From contig NZ_NSLI01000001.1 of NCBI RefSeq assembly GCF_002288825.1, positions 186,001 to 250,000 of the forward strand: a stretch of 64,000 nucleotides of DNA. Direction: 5' to 3'. The DNA is from Sphingomonas lenta. Lineage in GTDB: Bacteria > Pseudomonadota > Alphaproteobacteria > Sphingomonadales > Sphingomonadaceae. The notes below the pieces were generated by a model. That model had not been told where the DNA came from and did no database searches. It worked only from the letters and a program-made list of their open reading frames with translations. The translations under genes and the position numbers were made by a program. How positions within the stretch are numbered: position 1 is the stretch's first letter; the number at the start of each line of letters is the position of its first letter. Shown here piece after piece: positions 9,413 to 17,593 of the stretch.

Positions 9413-9420
9413 CCTTCTTC

Positions 9421-9594
9421 TCCCTCTCCCCTCCGGGGAGAGGGTTGGGGAGAGGGGCAATCACCACGCTCGGTACTGCCCCTCTCCCGACCTCGCTGCG
9501 CTCGGCCACCCGCATCAGGTAAACCGTCCCCCGGACGGTTTAGGTCATGCCGGGGGCATGACCGGCCTGATGCGCCCCAGAGGGGAGAGGGAAT
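9421..9594. repeat. Composite palindromic repeat, family III, copy 1
   Basis: The outer part is built of CCCTCTCC/GGAGAGGG hairpin arms. Inside lies a 64-base core (9511-9574) bounded by CGCATCAGG and its inverse CCTGATGCG. The core contains two hairpins, AAACCGTCC/GGACGGTTT and GGTCATGCC/GGCATGACC. A second copy in opposite orientation occurs at 21835-22033 with a core of exactly the same length and the same junctions. It fills the gap between the convergent tpiA and aminopeptidase genes. Confidence 0.8.
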
Positions 9595-9596
9595 CC

Positions 9597-11018
9597 TTAC
9601 CCCCGCGGCAGCGCCACCGGGGGCGGGGGCAGCGCCTGCATCGCCGCGCCGTAGCGCCGCGTCAGCAGCGCCCACGCCGCTCGCAATCCCAGCGCGTCGC
9701 CGCCCTTGGGCCGTCCGGGCTTCGCCGCCTGCCGCCACGCGAACGTGTCGAGATGCGCCCAGGCCACGCCCTCCGGCACGAACCGCCGGAGGAACAGGGC
9801 CGCGGTGATCGCGCCCGCCATGCCGCCTTCCGGCGCGTTGACCATGTCGGCCACGTCCGACTTCAGCATGTCGTCGTAACCGTCCCACAGCGGCAGCCGC
9901 CACAGCGGGTCCTCCACCGCCGCGCCCGCCGCGAGCAGCTCGGCCGCCAAGGCTTCGTCGTTCGCGAACGTGGCAGGCAGGTCCGGCCCCAGCGCCACGC
10001 GCGCCGCACCCGTCAGCGTCGCGAAGTCTAAGATCAGCGCGGGCGACCCCTCCGCCGCCTTGGTGAGCGCGTCGCCCAGGATCAGCCGTCCCTCGGCGTC
10101 GGTGTTCGTGTTCTCGACCGTCAGCCCCTTGCGTGTCTTGAGCACGTCGCCCGGCCGGAAGCTCGCCGCCGATACGGCATTCTCGACCGCCGGGATCAGC
10201 AGGTGCAGCCGCACCGGCAGCTTCGCGCCCATGATCAGCCGCGCCAGCCCCAACGCGTGCGCGGCACCGCCCATGTCCTTCTTCATCAGCCGCATCGCCG
10301 ACGACGGCTTGATGTCGAGCCCGCCCGTGTCGAAGCACACGCCCTTGCCGACGATCGCGACGCGGGGCGCGGTCGGGTCGCCCCATTCCAGCTCGATCAG
10401 CCGGGGCGAGCGCGCGGGCAGCGCCGCCTGGCCGACCGCGTGGATCATCGGATAGTCGCTCGCCAGCGTATCGCCGCGCGTCACCGCCGTGCTCGCGCCG
10501 AACGCCTGCGCCAGCGCCTCCGTCTCCGCCTCCAGCTCGGCGGGGCCGAGGTCGGCGGCGGCGGTGTTGACCAGGTCGCGCACGCGCGCCACCGCCTCCG
10601 CCTGGCGCACCGTCTCGTCGATGCCCGCGGCGTCGCCCGTCAGCAGCACGCGAGGCTCCGCGTCGTCGCTCCTGCGGTAGCGCTCGAATCGGTACTGCGC
10701 GAGGAGCCAGCCCAAAGCGGGCGGGCTGTCGCCGGCGATGCGGTACAGGCCCGGCGGCAGCGACTGCGCCAGTTTGGCGAGCGCCCAGGGCGAGGTCCGG
10801 TCCTTCACGCCCGCCACGACGCGCCACGGGTCCGACCCCGGGCTCGGCACCAAGAGGTGCGTGCCGTCCTTCGCCGAGAAGCGGTGCATCTCCGCCGCGT
10901 CACGCACGGCGTTGGGCTGGGCCGCCAGCCACTCCTCATGCGCCGCCGGGTCGACGAGCGTGATGGTGCGGGCCTGTTCGCCGCGATCGGGCCGGAGGAG
11001 CTGGGAGAAGTCGATCAT
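9597..11018 (-). CDS. Leucyl aminopeptidase, M17 family
   Basis: 473 residues from the ATG at 11018 (MIDFSQLLRPDRGEQ), which overlaps the upstream stop as ATGA; an ATG at 11048 would lie inside the neighbouring gene. The C-terminal two-thirds is the M17 catalytic domain with the di-metal site: GKGVCFDTGGLDIKPS (first Lys/Asp ligands), MKKDMGGAA, and NTDAEGRLILGDAL (Asp and Glu ligands with the active-site Arg). M17 enzymes are cytosolic hexamers that remove N-terminal residues during protein turnover. It is probably translated together with the serine hydrolase upstream. Confidence 0.92.
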   Translation of the reverse strand: MIDFSQLLRPDRGEQARTITLVDPAAHEEWLAAQPNAVRDAAEMHRFSAKDGTHLLVPSPGSDPWRVVAGVKDRTSPWALAKLAQSLPPGLYRIAGDSPPALGWLLAQYRFERYRRSDDAEPRVLLTGDAAGIDETVRQAEAVARVRDLVNTAAADLGPAELEAETEALAQAFGASTAVTRGDTLASDYPMIHAVGQAALPARSPRLIELEWGDPTAPRVAIVGKGVCFDTGGLDIKPSSAMRLMKKDMGGAAHALGLARLIMGAKLPVRLHLLIPAVENAVSAASFRPGDVLKTRKGLTVENTNTDAEGRLILGDALTKAAEGSPALILDFATLTGAARVALGPDLPATFANDEALAAELLAAGAAVEDPLWRLPLWDGYDDMLKSDVADMVNAPEGGMAGAITAALFLRRFVPEGVAWAHLDTFAWRQAAKPGRPKGGDALGLRAAWALLTRRYGAAMQALPPPPVALPRG

Positions 11019-12412
11019 TGGGTCGGCGAGACCATGAACTGTTCCCACCGCCCATTCGATCCCGGCTCGGCGAACGTGGAGATGGCGAGCGTCCGGTTCG
11101 GGTAGGTCACGCGGAACCGCCGTTGCACGAACCCGCCGCGCAACGACGCGCGGCCCGCCTGCGTGAAGCTCGTCGGCTCGCCCAACGCGCTCAAGCTCTG
11201 GCGATAGTCCGCGAGCGCCGCGGGCGTGAAATAGAAGCGGGCGTTCTCCGTCAGCCGGCCCGCGTCCGGCTGCCCCCGCCGCAGCTGGTCGAACAGCGTC
11301 CGCGCCGCCGTCAACACCGCGGCGTCCTCCGCGTTGGTCGGCGGCAGCACGACGCGCGCGAGCCCCGTCGCGATCCGCGTGCTCGTGTCGGAGAAGGAGC
11401 CATTGGTCAGCACCGTCACCGCCGCCTTCTGGTCGGGAAAGACCATGTTCTGCAGCAGAAAGCCGACCGCGCCGCCCGAATGCTCGATCGTGCGACGCCC
11501 GTCGCGATTGCCCGCGACGACGCCGAGTCCGTATCCGCTGCTCTCGCCGTTCGTCAGCTTGACGGGGGTCTCCTGCTCCGCCCAGTCGTCAGGCGTGAGC
11601 GGCGCGGCGCGGTTGAGCCGTGCGATATTCCACTTGGCGAGGTCGCCCGCCGACATCGCCAGGTCGCCCGCCGCGTACAGCCATCCCCGCGCCGCCGGCG
11701 GCTCGAGCCGCACCGGCCCGAGCGCGAAGCGCTGATAGCCCTGCGGATGGCCCGGCCCGACGGCGTCATCCTGATCCACCGCACGGATGCCGAGCGGCTT
11801 GAGCAACCGCTCCTGCATAAGCTGCACGATCGGCTTGCCCGTCACCTTGCTCGCGATCTGGCCGGCGACGACATAGCCGGTGTTGGAGTACTGCCACTGC
11901 GCGCCCGGCTCGAAGTCGAGCGGCTTCTTGCCCCAGCGGTCGATGATGCCCTGCGGTTTGGTCGCGGTCGACATGGCCGCGAAGCTGTAGTCCTGCGGCC
12001 AGTAATCCTGCAGGCCGGAGGTGTGCGCCAGCAGCTGCCGGATCGTGATCCGATCCGCCCCGCTCACGTCGGGCACGTATTTCGCGACCCGGTCGTCGAG
12101 CGACAGCTTACCCTCATTCTCCAGCTGCTGGAGCACCGCGGCGACGAACTGCTTGGAGATGGACGCGATCGGGTAGATCGCCTTCGCGTCCGCCGCGCCA
12201 GCCCGCTCCGATTGCTTGCCGTACGCTTTGGTGAACACCGTCTCGCCCCCGCGTACGATCGCCACGGACGCCGAGGGCACGCCCGTGTCGGCGAGCGTCA
12301 TCGTGACCAGCCGGTCGACGGCGGCGGCCTCCTCAGGGCTGAGCTGCTGGGCGAGGGCGGGGGCGGCAAGGAAGGCGAGCGGAAGCGCGAGCGCGAGGCG
12401 GTAGGGGTTCAT
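11015..12412 (-). CDS. Serine hydrolase of the beta-lactamase/PBP4* family, secreted
   Basis: 465 residues from the ATG at 12412. The start is chosen because MNPYRLALALPLAFLAAPAL followed by AQQ is a clear signal peptide with an Ala-x-Ala site. The class C beta-lactamase/D-alanyl-D-alanine peptidase motifs are present: SISK (Ser-x-x-Lys) in IASISKQFVAAVLQQ, YSN in YSNTGYVVAGQIASK, and HSGG in TIEHSGGAVGF in the position of the third motif. About 120 further residues form a C-terminal extension. Such proteins are often esterases or peptidases of unknown substrate, and true beta-lactamase activity cannot be claimed. Its stop overlaps the aminopeptidase start. Confidence 0.88.
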   Translation of the reverse strand: MNPYRLALALPLAFLAAPALAQQLSPEEAAAVDRLVTMTLADTGVPSASVAIVRGGETVFTKAYGKQSERAGAADAKAIYPIASISKQFVAAVLQQLENEGKLSLDDRVAKYVPDVSGADRITIRQLLAHTSGLQDYWPQDYSFAAMSTATKPQGIIDRWGKKPLDFEPGAQWQYSNTGYVVAGQIASKVTGKPIVQLMQERLLKPLGIRAVDQDDAVGPGHPQGYQRFALGPVRLEPPAARGWLYAAGDLAMSAGDLAKWNIARLNRAAPLTPDDWAEQETPVKLTNGESSGYGLGVVAGNRDGRRTIEHSGGAVGFLLQNMVFPDQKAAVTVLTNGSFSDTSTRIATGLARVVLPPTNAEDAAVLTAARTLFDQLRRGQPDAGRLTENARFYFTPAALADYRQSLSALGEPTSFTQAGRASLRGGFVQRRFRVTYPNRTLAISTFAEPGSNGRWEQFMVSPTQ

Positions 12413-12472
12413 GGCCCCGGTTTGTGCAAGACCGCCGCCGGAACGGCAAGCACGAGCCTTCATATCGCTCCC

Positions 12473-12570
12473 TCCCCGGCGAAGGCCGGGGCCCAGTCAC
12501 GATGGCCGTTGTAGGTGGACACTCTCGATCGCGATATGGCCCTAGCTGGGCCCCGGCCTTCGCCGGGGAA
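12473..12570. repeat. Long inverted repeat in the rimO 3' region, family IV
   Basis: The left arm TCCCCGGCGAAGGCCGGGG with CCCAG (12473-12495) and the right arm CTGGGCCCCGGCCTTCGCCG (from 12546) are inverse copies separated by about 50 bases; each arm can also fold alone. It lies between the start of the serine hydrolase and the end of rimO. Only one copy of this family was seen in the window. Confidence 0.75.
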
Positions 12571-12573
12571 GGG

Positions 12574-13920
12574 CTAGATAGAAGCGGGAACCCCATACAG
12601 GTCGTGCTCGTCCGCGTCCTCGATCTCCACGCGCACGATGTCGCCGACCTGGAGGTGCCCCGCGTCGCGCAGGAACACCTGCCCGTCGATGTCCGGCGCG
12701 TCCGCCTGGCTCCGCCCCGTCGCACCCTCGTCGCCTACCTCGTCGACGATCACGTCCAGCATCCGCCCGACCTTCGCCTGCAGCTTCGCCGCGGAGATCG
12801 CCGCCGTGCGCTCCATCACGCGGGCGTAGCGCTCCTCCTTCACCTCCTCGGGCACATGGTCGGGCAGGTCGTTCGCCGCCGCGCCCTCCACCGGCTCGAA
12901 GCGGAACGCGCCCACGCGGTCGAGTTGCGCCTCGTCGAGCCAGTCGAGGAGGTACCGGAAGTCCTCCTCCGTCTCGCCGGGAAAACCGACCACGAAGCTC
13001 GACCGGATCGCGATGTCCGGGCACACGCTACGCCAGCCGCGGACGCGCTCCAGGACCTTGGCGTCGTTCGCCGGCCGCTTCATGCGCCTGAGCACCGCCG
13101 GCGAGGCGTGCTGGAACGGGATGTCGAGGTACGGCAGCACCAGTCCCTCGGCCATCAGCGGGATGACCTGATCGACGTGCGGGTAGGGGTAGACATAGTG
13201 CAGGCGCACCCAGGGCGCGATCCGCCCCAGCTCGCGCGCGAGGTCGGTCATGTGCGGCCAGACCTCGCGGCCTTGCCACATCCGCGGCTCGTTGCGGATA
13301 TCGACGCCGTACGCCGACGTGTCCTGGCTGATCACCAGCAGCTCGCGCGTGCCGGCCGCGACCAGCTTCTCCGCCTCGCGCAGGATCGCGTCCGGCCGCC
13401 GGCTGGCGAGGTCGCCGCGAAGCGAGGGGATGATGCAGAAGGAGCAGCGGTGGTTGCAGCCCTCCGAGATCTTCAGGTAGCTGTAGTGCCGGGGCGTGAG
13501 CTTGAGGCCGGTATCCTCGACCGCGCCGCCGGGCACCAGATCGAGGTAAGGCGAGCGCGCGGGCGGGGCGGCCTCGTGCACCGCCTCCACCACTTGCTCG
13601 TACTGGTGTGCGCCCGTGACGGCGAGGACCTGCGGGAACTTGGCGCGGATGACTTCCGCCTCCTTGCCCATGCAGCCGGTGACGATGACGCGCCCGTTCT
13701 CCGCGATCGCCTCGCCGATCGCCTCCAGGCTCTCCTCCTTGGCGCTGTCGAGGAAACCGCAGGTGTTCACCAGCACCACGTCCGCGCCCTGATAGTCGGG
13801 CGACATCGTATAGCCGTCGGCGCGCAGGCGCCCGAGGATGCGCTCGGAGTCGACGAGGTTCTTCGGACAGCCGAGCGAAACCATGCCGACGCGCGGCGGG
13901 GAGGGGAGGACGGTGGCCAT
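12574..13920 (-). CDS. rimO: Ribosomal protein S12 methylthiotransferase RimO
   Basis: 448 residues. RimO is a radical-SAM enzyme that methylthiolates an aspartate of ribosomal protein S12. The N-terminal UPF0004 domain starts [16 protein letters not shown] and has further cluster cysteines in [15 protein letters not shown] and VTGCMGKE. The radical SAM motif is [16 protein letters not shown] (CxxxCxxC). The C-terminal part is the TRAM domain ([19 protein letters not shown]). [12 protein letters not shown] and the length distinguish RimO from MiaB. It is followed by a long inverted repeat and preceded by a REP element. Confidence 0.95.
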   Translation of the reverse strand: MATVLPSPPRVGMVSLGCPKNLVDSERILGRLRADGYTMSPDYQGADVVLVNTCGFLDSAKEESLEAIGEAIAENGRVIVTGCMGKEAEVIRAKFPQVLAVTGAHQYEQVVEAVHEAAPPARSPYLDLVPGGAVEDTGLKLTPRHYSYLKISEGCNHRCSFCIIPSLRGDLASRRPDAILREAEKLVAAGTRELLVISQDTSAYGVDIRNEPRMWQGREVWPHMTDLARELGRIAPWVRLHYVYPYPHVDQVIPLMAEGLVLPYLDIPFQHASPAVLRRMKRPANDAKVLERVRGWRSVCPDIAIRSSFVVGFPGETEEDFRYLLDWLDEAQLDRVGAFRFEPVEGAAANDLPDHVPEEVKEERYARVMERTAAISAAKLQAKVGRMLDVIVDEVGDEGATGRSQADAPDIDGQVFLRDAGHLQVGDIVRVEIEDADEHDLYGVPASI

Positions 13921-13990
13921 GGGAGCGCGCGCACATAGTGGAGGGTGCGGGATTTTTCCAGCCGGCCTCCGGTCCGCCTTAACTATCCCT

Positions 13991-14131
13991 CGTCACGCCG
14001 GACTTGATCCGGCATCCATGCGCGTCCGCTTGATCGAGAGCGCGGTCGCGAACAGAGGTGCCGCGCATGGACCCCGGGTCAGGGTTCCCAGCAAAGTAGT
14101 ACTTTGCTGGGGTCCCCTGCCCGGGGTGACG
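13991..14131. repeat. REP-like repeat, family I, copy 2, with nested palindrome
   Basis: It opens CGTCACGCCGGACTTGATCC and closes CCGGGGTGACG like the other family I copies. Within its right half is an extra palindrome, CCCAGCAAAGTA/TACTTTGCTGGG, around a single G (14087-14111). The same nested palindrome occurs in copy 3 at 34208-34274. The repeat lies between rimO and anmK and ends 16 bases before the anmK start. Confidence 0.8.
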
Positions 14132-14147
14132 GAGAAAGGTTGAAACT

Positions 14148-15248
14148 GTGCCCGACAAGATGCTCGCGATCGGCCTGATGTCCGGCACCTCGCTCGACGG
14201 CGTCGACGCCGCGCTGATCGAGACCGACGGCGAGGGTTTCGTCCGCCCGATCGCGTTCCGCGGCGAGCCCTATTCCGACGCCGCCCGCCAGCAGCTCGCC
14301 GAAGCCACCGCGCTCGCGCTCACCTATGACCGCCCGCGCCCCAGTCCGGAGATCGTCGCCGCGACCGAGCTCATCACGCGCACGCACAGCTTCGCCGTCC
14401 ACAAGCTGCTGAAGCAGGCGGAGGTGTCGCCCGACCAAGTCGGCGTCGTCGGCTTCCACGGCCAGACCGTCGCGCACCGGCCCGATCGCGGCTGGACGTG
14501 GCAGATCGGCGACGGCGACGCGCTCGCCCGGGCGCTCCGCATCGACGTCGTCGCCGACCTCCGCTCCGCCGACGTCGCCGCGGGAGGGCAGGGGGCGCCG
14601 TTGCTCCCCGTCTACCATCGCGCGCTGGCGGGCGGGCTCGAGCAGCCGGTGGCGGTGCTCAACCTGGGCGGCGTCGCCAACGTCACCTTCATCGACGGCG
14701 ACCGGCTCGTCGCGTTCGATACTGGCCCCGCCAACGGCCTGATCGACTCCTGGGTCGAGGCGGAGACGGGCGCGCGTTACGACGCCGACGGCGCGCTCGC
14801 CGCGGCGGGCCGGGTCCGCGAGGACGTGCTCGCCGCGATGCTCGACCACCCGTATTTCGACCTGCCCGCACCCAAGTCGCTCGACCGCAACGATTTCACG
14901 ATCCAGCCCGCGCGCGGCCTGTCGGCGGCGGACGGCGCGGCCACGCTCACCGCCTTCACCGCCGCCAGCGTCGCCGCCGCCTTCGAGCACCTGCCGGCGC
15001 GGCCCAAGCGCCTGCTCGTCGCCGGCGGGGGTCGCCACAACCCGACGATGCTGCGAATGATCGCGTCCTACACCGGCCTGACGCCCGAGCCGGCGGAGGC
15101 GCTGGGCTGGAACGGCGACGCGGTGGAGGCGGAAGGCTTCGCCTATATGGCCGTGCGGAGCCTCAAGGGCCTGCCGATCAGCTTTCCCGGCACGACCGGC
15201 GTACCGGAGCCGTTGACCGGCGGGACGCTGTTCAAGGCGGGCGCTTAG
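14148..15248 (+). CDS. anmK: Anhydro-N-acetylmuramic acid kinase
   Basis: 366 residues from a GTG at 14148. AnmK opens and phosphorylates 1,6-anhydroMurNAc to MurNAc-6-phosphate in cell-wall recycling. The ASKHA-fold signatures are GLMSGTSLDGVDAAL at the N-terminus (phosphate-1 region), GFHGQTVAHRP, NLGGVANVTFI, FDTGPANGLID and VAGGGRHNPTM. The spacing and length match the family. Its TAG stop overlaps the convergent stop of the next gene by 4 bases. A REP element immediately upstream leaves little room for a promoter, so the promoter may lie within or before that repeat. Confidence 0.95.
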   Translation: MPDKMLAIGLMSGTSLDGVDAALIETDGEGFVRPIAFRGEPYSDAARQQLAEATALALTYDRPRPSPEIVAATELITRTHSFAVHKLLKQAEVSPDQVGVVGFHGQTVAHRPDRGWTWQIGDGDALARALRIDVVADLRSADVAAGGQGAPLLPVYHRALAGGLEQPVAVLNLGGVANVTFIDGDRLVAFDTGPANGLIDSWVEAETGARYDADGALAAAGRVREDVLAAMLDHPYFDLPAPKSLDRNDFTIQPARGLSAADGAATLTAFTAASVAAAFEHLPARPKRLLVAGGGRHNPTMLRMIASYTGLTPEPAEALGWNGDAVEAEGFAYMAVRSLKGLPISFPGTTGVPEPLTGGTLFKAGA

Positions 15249-15703
15249 CTCTTCTTCCGCCGCCGCTTCTTGCTCTTGCCTTCATCCTTCGCCTGACCGC
15301 GCGGGAAGAGCGCGGCGGCGATGCCGCCCGCAATTGCGAGGCCGCCGATCGCCAGCGCCGCGATGCCGGTGCGCGAGCGCAGGCCGCTGCGGACCTTGGA
15401 GGCCGTGGAGGTCGCGTCCGACCCGGCGTCCGCGTTCTCGCCCTGAGCCGTCACCGTGCCGTCCACCGCCGGCTGGGCGGTCGCGCCGCCCGCCGCCTGC
15501 GGCGCGCCCGCGTCGCGCGCCGTCTCGTCCGCGCTGCTACCCTCGCGGTTGCCGGTCGCGGTGGCGGGCGCCTGCGAGGTCAGCGGGGTGGCCGTGGTCG
15601 GCTCCGGCTCGGGCTGGGCGTTATTCGGCTGCGGCGGCTGCTCGTCGATCGTGTCACCTTCGGCATGCGCGTGGGGCATCTTGCTGGCGGGAATGTGCGA
15701 CAT
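15245..15703 (-). CDS. Hypothetical single-pass membrane protein, probably stress-induced
   Basis: 152 residues. Residues 1-105 are low-complexity (Pro, Ala, Thr, Gln, acidic) and look disordered. They are followed by one hydrophobic segment (TGIAALAIGGLAIAGGIAAAL, about residues 113-133) and a very basic tail, KSKKRRRKKS. No enzyme motif is visible and I do not recognise the family. The layout (disordered head, membrane segment, cationic tail) resembles small envelope or stress proteins. An EcfG-like promoter lies 38 to 62 bases upstream, supporting stress induction. Its stop overlaps that of anmK. Confidence 0.7.
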   Translation of the reverse strand: MSHIPASKMPHAHAEGDTIDEQPPQPNNAQPEPEPTTATPLTSQAPATATGNREGSSADETARDAGAPQAAGGATAQPAVDGTVTAQGENADAGSDATSTASKVRSGLRSRTGIAALAIGGLAIAGGIAAALFPRGQAKDEGKSKKRRRKKS

Positions 15704-15740
15704 CTACGTGGGACTCCTTGGGAAAACCGGTGATCTGGTT

Positions 15741-15765
15741 AACCGCCGGTCACCTTCCCGGTTCC
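15741..15765 (-). promoter_or_regulatory. EcfG-like stress promoter
   Basis: On the minus strand GGAAC (15765-15761) is followed after 16 bases by GGTT (15744-15741), one base off the alphaproteobacterial EcfG pattern GGAAC-N16/17-CGTT. It would start transcription about 30 bases before the ATG at 15703. Confidence 0.5.
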
Positions 15766-15896
15766 TTTTCGTATCGCCCCCGATCCGTTCGGCGCAGCAG
15801 GCCCTCAAATCGGCGCACGAGTGCGAGAAGTTGTATGGAATGTCCGCTCCGGTCGTTCTAGAACGTTTGCGGGGACTCGGGGGCGGGGAACTTCGT

Positions 15897-16040
15897 ATGG
15901 AATCTGATCTTCGGTATTACACTCGTCGTCTGGGCGCCGAGAAGCTGGCCGCGGCGCGCGCGGTGACGACGGAGGCGCGTGCACGCCGTCTGCAGCTGGT
16001 GGCGAGCTACGAACGCAAGATCGAGCTGCTTACGGCCTGA
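15897..16040 (+). CDS. Small hypothetical helical protein
   Basis: 47 residues (MESDLRYYTRRLGAEKLAAA and onward), predicted to be one or two charged helices rich in Arg, Ala and Glu. Similar tiny proteins with an LRYYxRR start are, as far as I recall, frequent in sphingomonads, but no function is known to me. The ATG at 15897 follows GGGGCGGGGAA; an in-frame ATG at 15840 would add 19 residues. The last 11 bases overlap the convergent gene at 16030. Confidence 0.55.
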   Translation: MESDLRYYTRRLGAEKLAAARAVTTEARARRLQLVASYERKIELLTA

Positions 16041-16320
16041 AGACGCGCCGCCGCTCGGGGGCGCCCACCGGCTCCTCGACGATGCGGCCTCCTTCCTTCA
16101 CCAGCAGCACGCTGCACCCGTTCACCTGCCGATAGACGGTCAGCACCGGCCGCGCGTCCGGCATCTCGATCAGCGGCCGAGGCCGCGCCGGCCCCTTCGG
16201 CTGGACCTGCGCCCGGTCCGCGCCCGGCGAACGGCACCGCGCCGGCTCGGGCGCACCTGTCATGGGCATCTGCGCGACGGCCGGCGACGCGAGCGCTAGC
16301 AGCAGGACGATGGCACGCAT
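16030..16320 (-). CDS. Small secreted hypothetical protein
   Basis: 96 residues with a clear signal peptide (MRAIVLLLALASPAVAQ, cleavage after AVA). The mature part of about 80 residues has two cysteines (ARCRSPG and VNGCSVLL) that could form one disulfide, and a proline/arginine-rich middle. No family recognised. It lies after the VWA gene in the same direction, with 54 bases between, and may be the last gene of that group. Confidence 0.65.
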   Translation of the reverse strand: MRAIVLLLALASPAVAQMPMTGAPEPARCRSPGADRAQVQPKGPARPRPLIEMPDARPVLTVYRQVNGCSVLLVKEGGRIVEEPVGAPERRRVFRP

Positions 16321-16374
16321 GGGACTACCTCCGATAGGAGGAGCATAGCACGAACCGCGGCGCGTCAGAACGCC

Positions 16375-17553
16375 CTACCGTTTCCGCGTCAGCTCCCGCA
16401 TCGCGTCGTCCAGCCCCTCCAGCGTCAGCGGGTACATGCGGTCGCCCAGCAGCTCCCGCACGATCCGGATCGACTGGGAGTAGCCCCATTGCGCTTCCGG
16501 GATGGGGTTGAGCCACGCCGCCGCCGGATAGGTATTTGTCATCCGCTGAAGCCAGACCGCGCCCGACTCCTCGTTGAAATGCTCCACCGACCCGCCCGGA
16601 TGCGTGATCTCGTACGGGCTCATCGACGCGTCGCCGACGAACACGAGCTTATAGTCGTGCCCGTATTTGTGCAGCACGTCCCAGGTCGGCGTGCGCTCGG
16701 TGAAACGGCGCCTGTTGTCCTTCCACACGCCCTCGTACGGGCAGTTGTGGAAGTAGAAGAACTCCATGTTCTTGAACTCGCTCGTCGCGGCCGAGAACAG
16801 CTCCTCCGACAGCTCGACCCAGGGGTCCATCGACCCGCCCACGTCCAGGAACAGCAGCAGCTTCACCGCATTGTGCCGCTCCGGCCGCATGACCACGTCG
16901 AGCCAGCCCTGGCGCGCGGTGCCGTTGATCGTCGCGTCGATGTCGAGCTCGTCCGCCGCGCCCTCGCGCGCGAAGCGGCGGAGACGGCGCAGCGCGACCT
17001 TGATGTTGCGCGTGCCCAGCTCGCGCGTGCTGTCGAGGTTGCGGAACTCGCGCTGATCCCAGACCTTCAGCGCGCGCTTGTGGACCGACTCGCCGCCGAT
17101 CCGCACGCCTTCCGGGTTGTAGCCGCTGTTGCCGTAGGGGCTGGTCCCGCCCGTCCCGATCCACTTGTTGCCGCCCTGGTGACGCCCCTGCTGCTCCTCG
17201 AGTCGCTTCTTCAGCGTCTCCATGATCTCGTCCCAGGAGCCCAGCGACTTGATCGCGGCCATCTCCTCGGGCGTGAGGTACTTCTCGGCGACGGCCTTCA
17301 GCCACTTTTCCGGGATCTCCGCGCCTTGCACGCCATAGCTCGTCTCCAATCCGCGGAACACCTTGGCGAACACCTGGTCGAACCGGTCGAGCAGCCCCTC
17401 GTCCTTCACATAGGTGGCGCGCGCCAGATAGTAGAAGTCCTCCGGCGACCGCCCGATCACGTCGCGGTCCAGCGCCTCCAGCAGCACGAGGTGCTCCTTC
17501 ATGCTGGCCGGGATGCCCGCCAGGCGGAGCTCGTCGAGGAAGTTGAGGAACAT
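16375..17553 (-). CDS. VWA-domain protein, CoxE-like, MoxR partner
   Basis: 392 residues. The N-terminal region (MFLNFLDELRLAGIPASMKE) and the C-terminal half match CoxE/YehP-type von Willebrand factor A proteins. In the C-terminal half, LLLFLDVGGSMDPWVELSEE is the metal-binding MIDAS strand, with DVGGS in place of the usual DxSxS, followed by FYFHNCPYEGVW and VFVGDASMSPYEI. Proteins of this family work with MoxR AAA+ ATPases as chaperone-like complexes that mature metalloenzymes or remodel envelope proteins. The matching MoxR gene is at 20143, with three other genes between. The start follows AAGGGGAAG. Confidence 0.88.
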   Translation of the reverse strand: MFLNFLDELRLAGIPASMKEHLVLLEALDRDVIGRSPEDFYYLARATYVKDEGLLDRFDQVFAKVFRGLETSYGVQGAEIPEKWLKAVAEKYLTPEEMAAIKSLGSWDEIMETLKKRLEEQQGRHQGGNKWIGTGGTSPYGNSGYNPEGVRIGGESVHKRALKVWDQREFRNLDSTRELGTRNIKVALRRLRRFAREGAADELDIDATINGTARQGWLDVVMRPERHNAVKLLLFLDVGGSMDPWVELSEELFSAATSEFKNMEFFYFHNCPYEGVWKDNRRRFTERTPTWDVLHKYGHDYKLVFVGDASMSPYEITHPGGSVEHFNEESGAVWLQRMTNTYPAAAWLNPIPEAQWGYSQSIRIVRELLGDRMYPLTLEGLDDAMRELTRKR

Positions 17554-17569
17554 GGCTTCCCCTTACCGT

Positions 17570-17587
17570 CCCCGAACCGGTTCGGGG
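17570..17587. other. Perfect 18-base palindrome upstream of the VWA gene
   Basis: CCCCGAACC/GGTTCGGGG is a perfect 9+9 palindrome between the stop of the 17594 gene and the VWA start. It could be a weak terminator, a repeat remnant or a protein-binding site. It has no U-tract. Confidence 0.4.
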
Positions 17588-17593
17588 AGGGGC

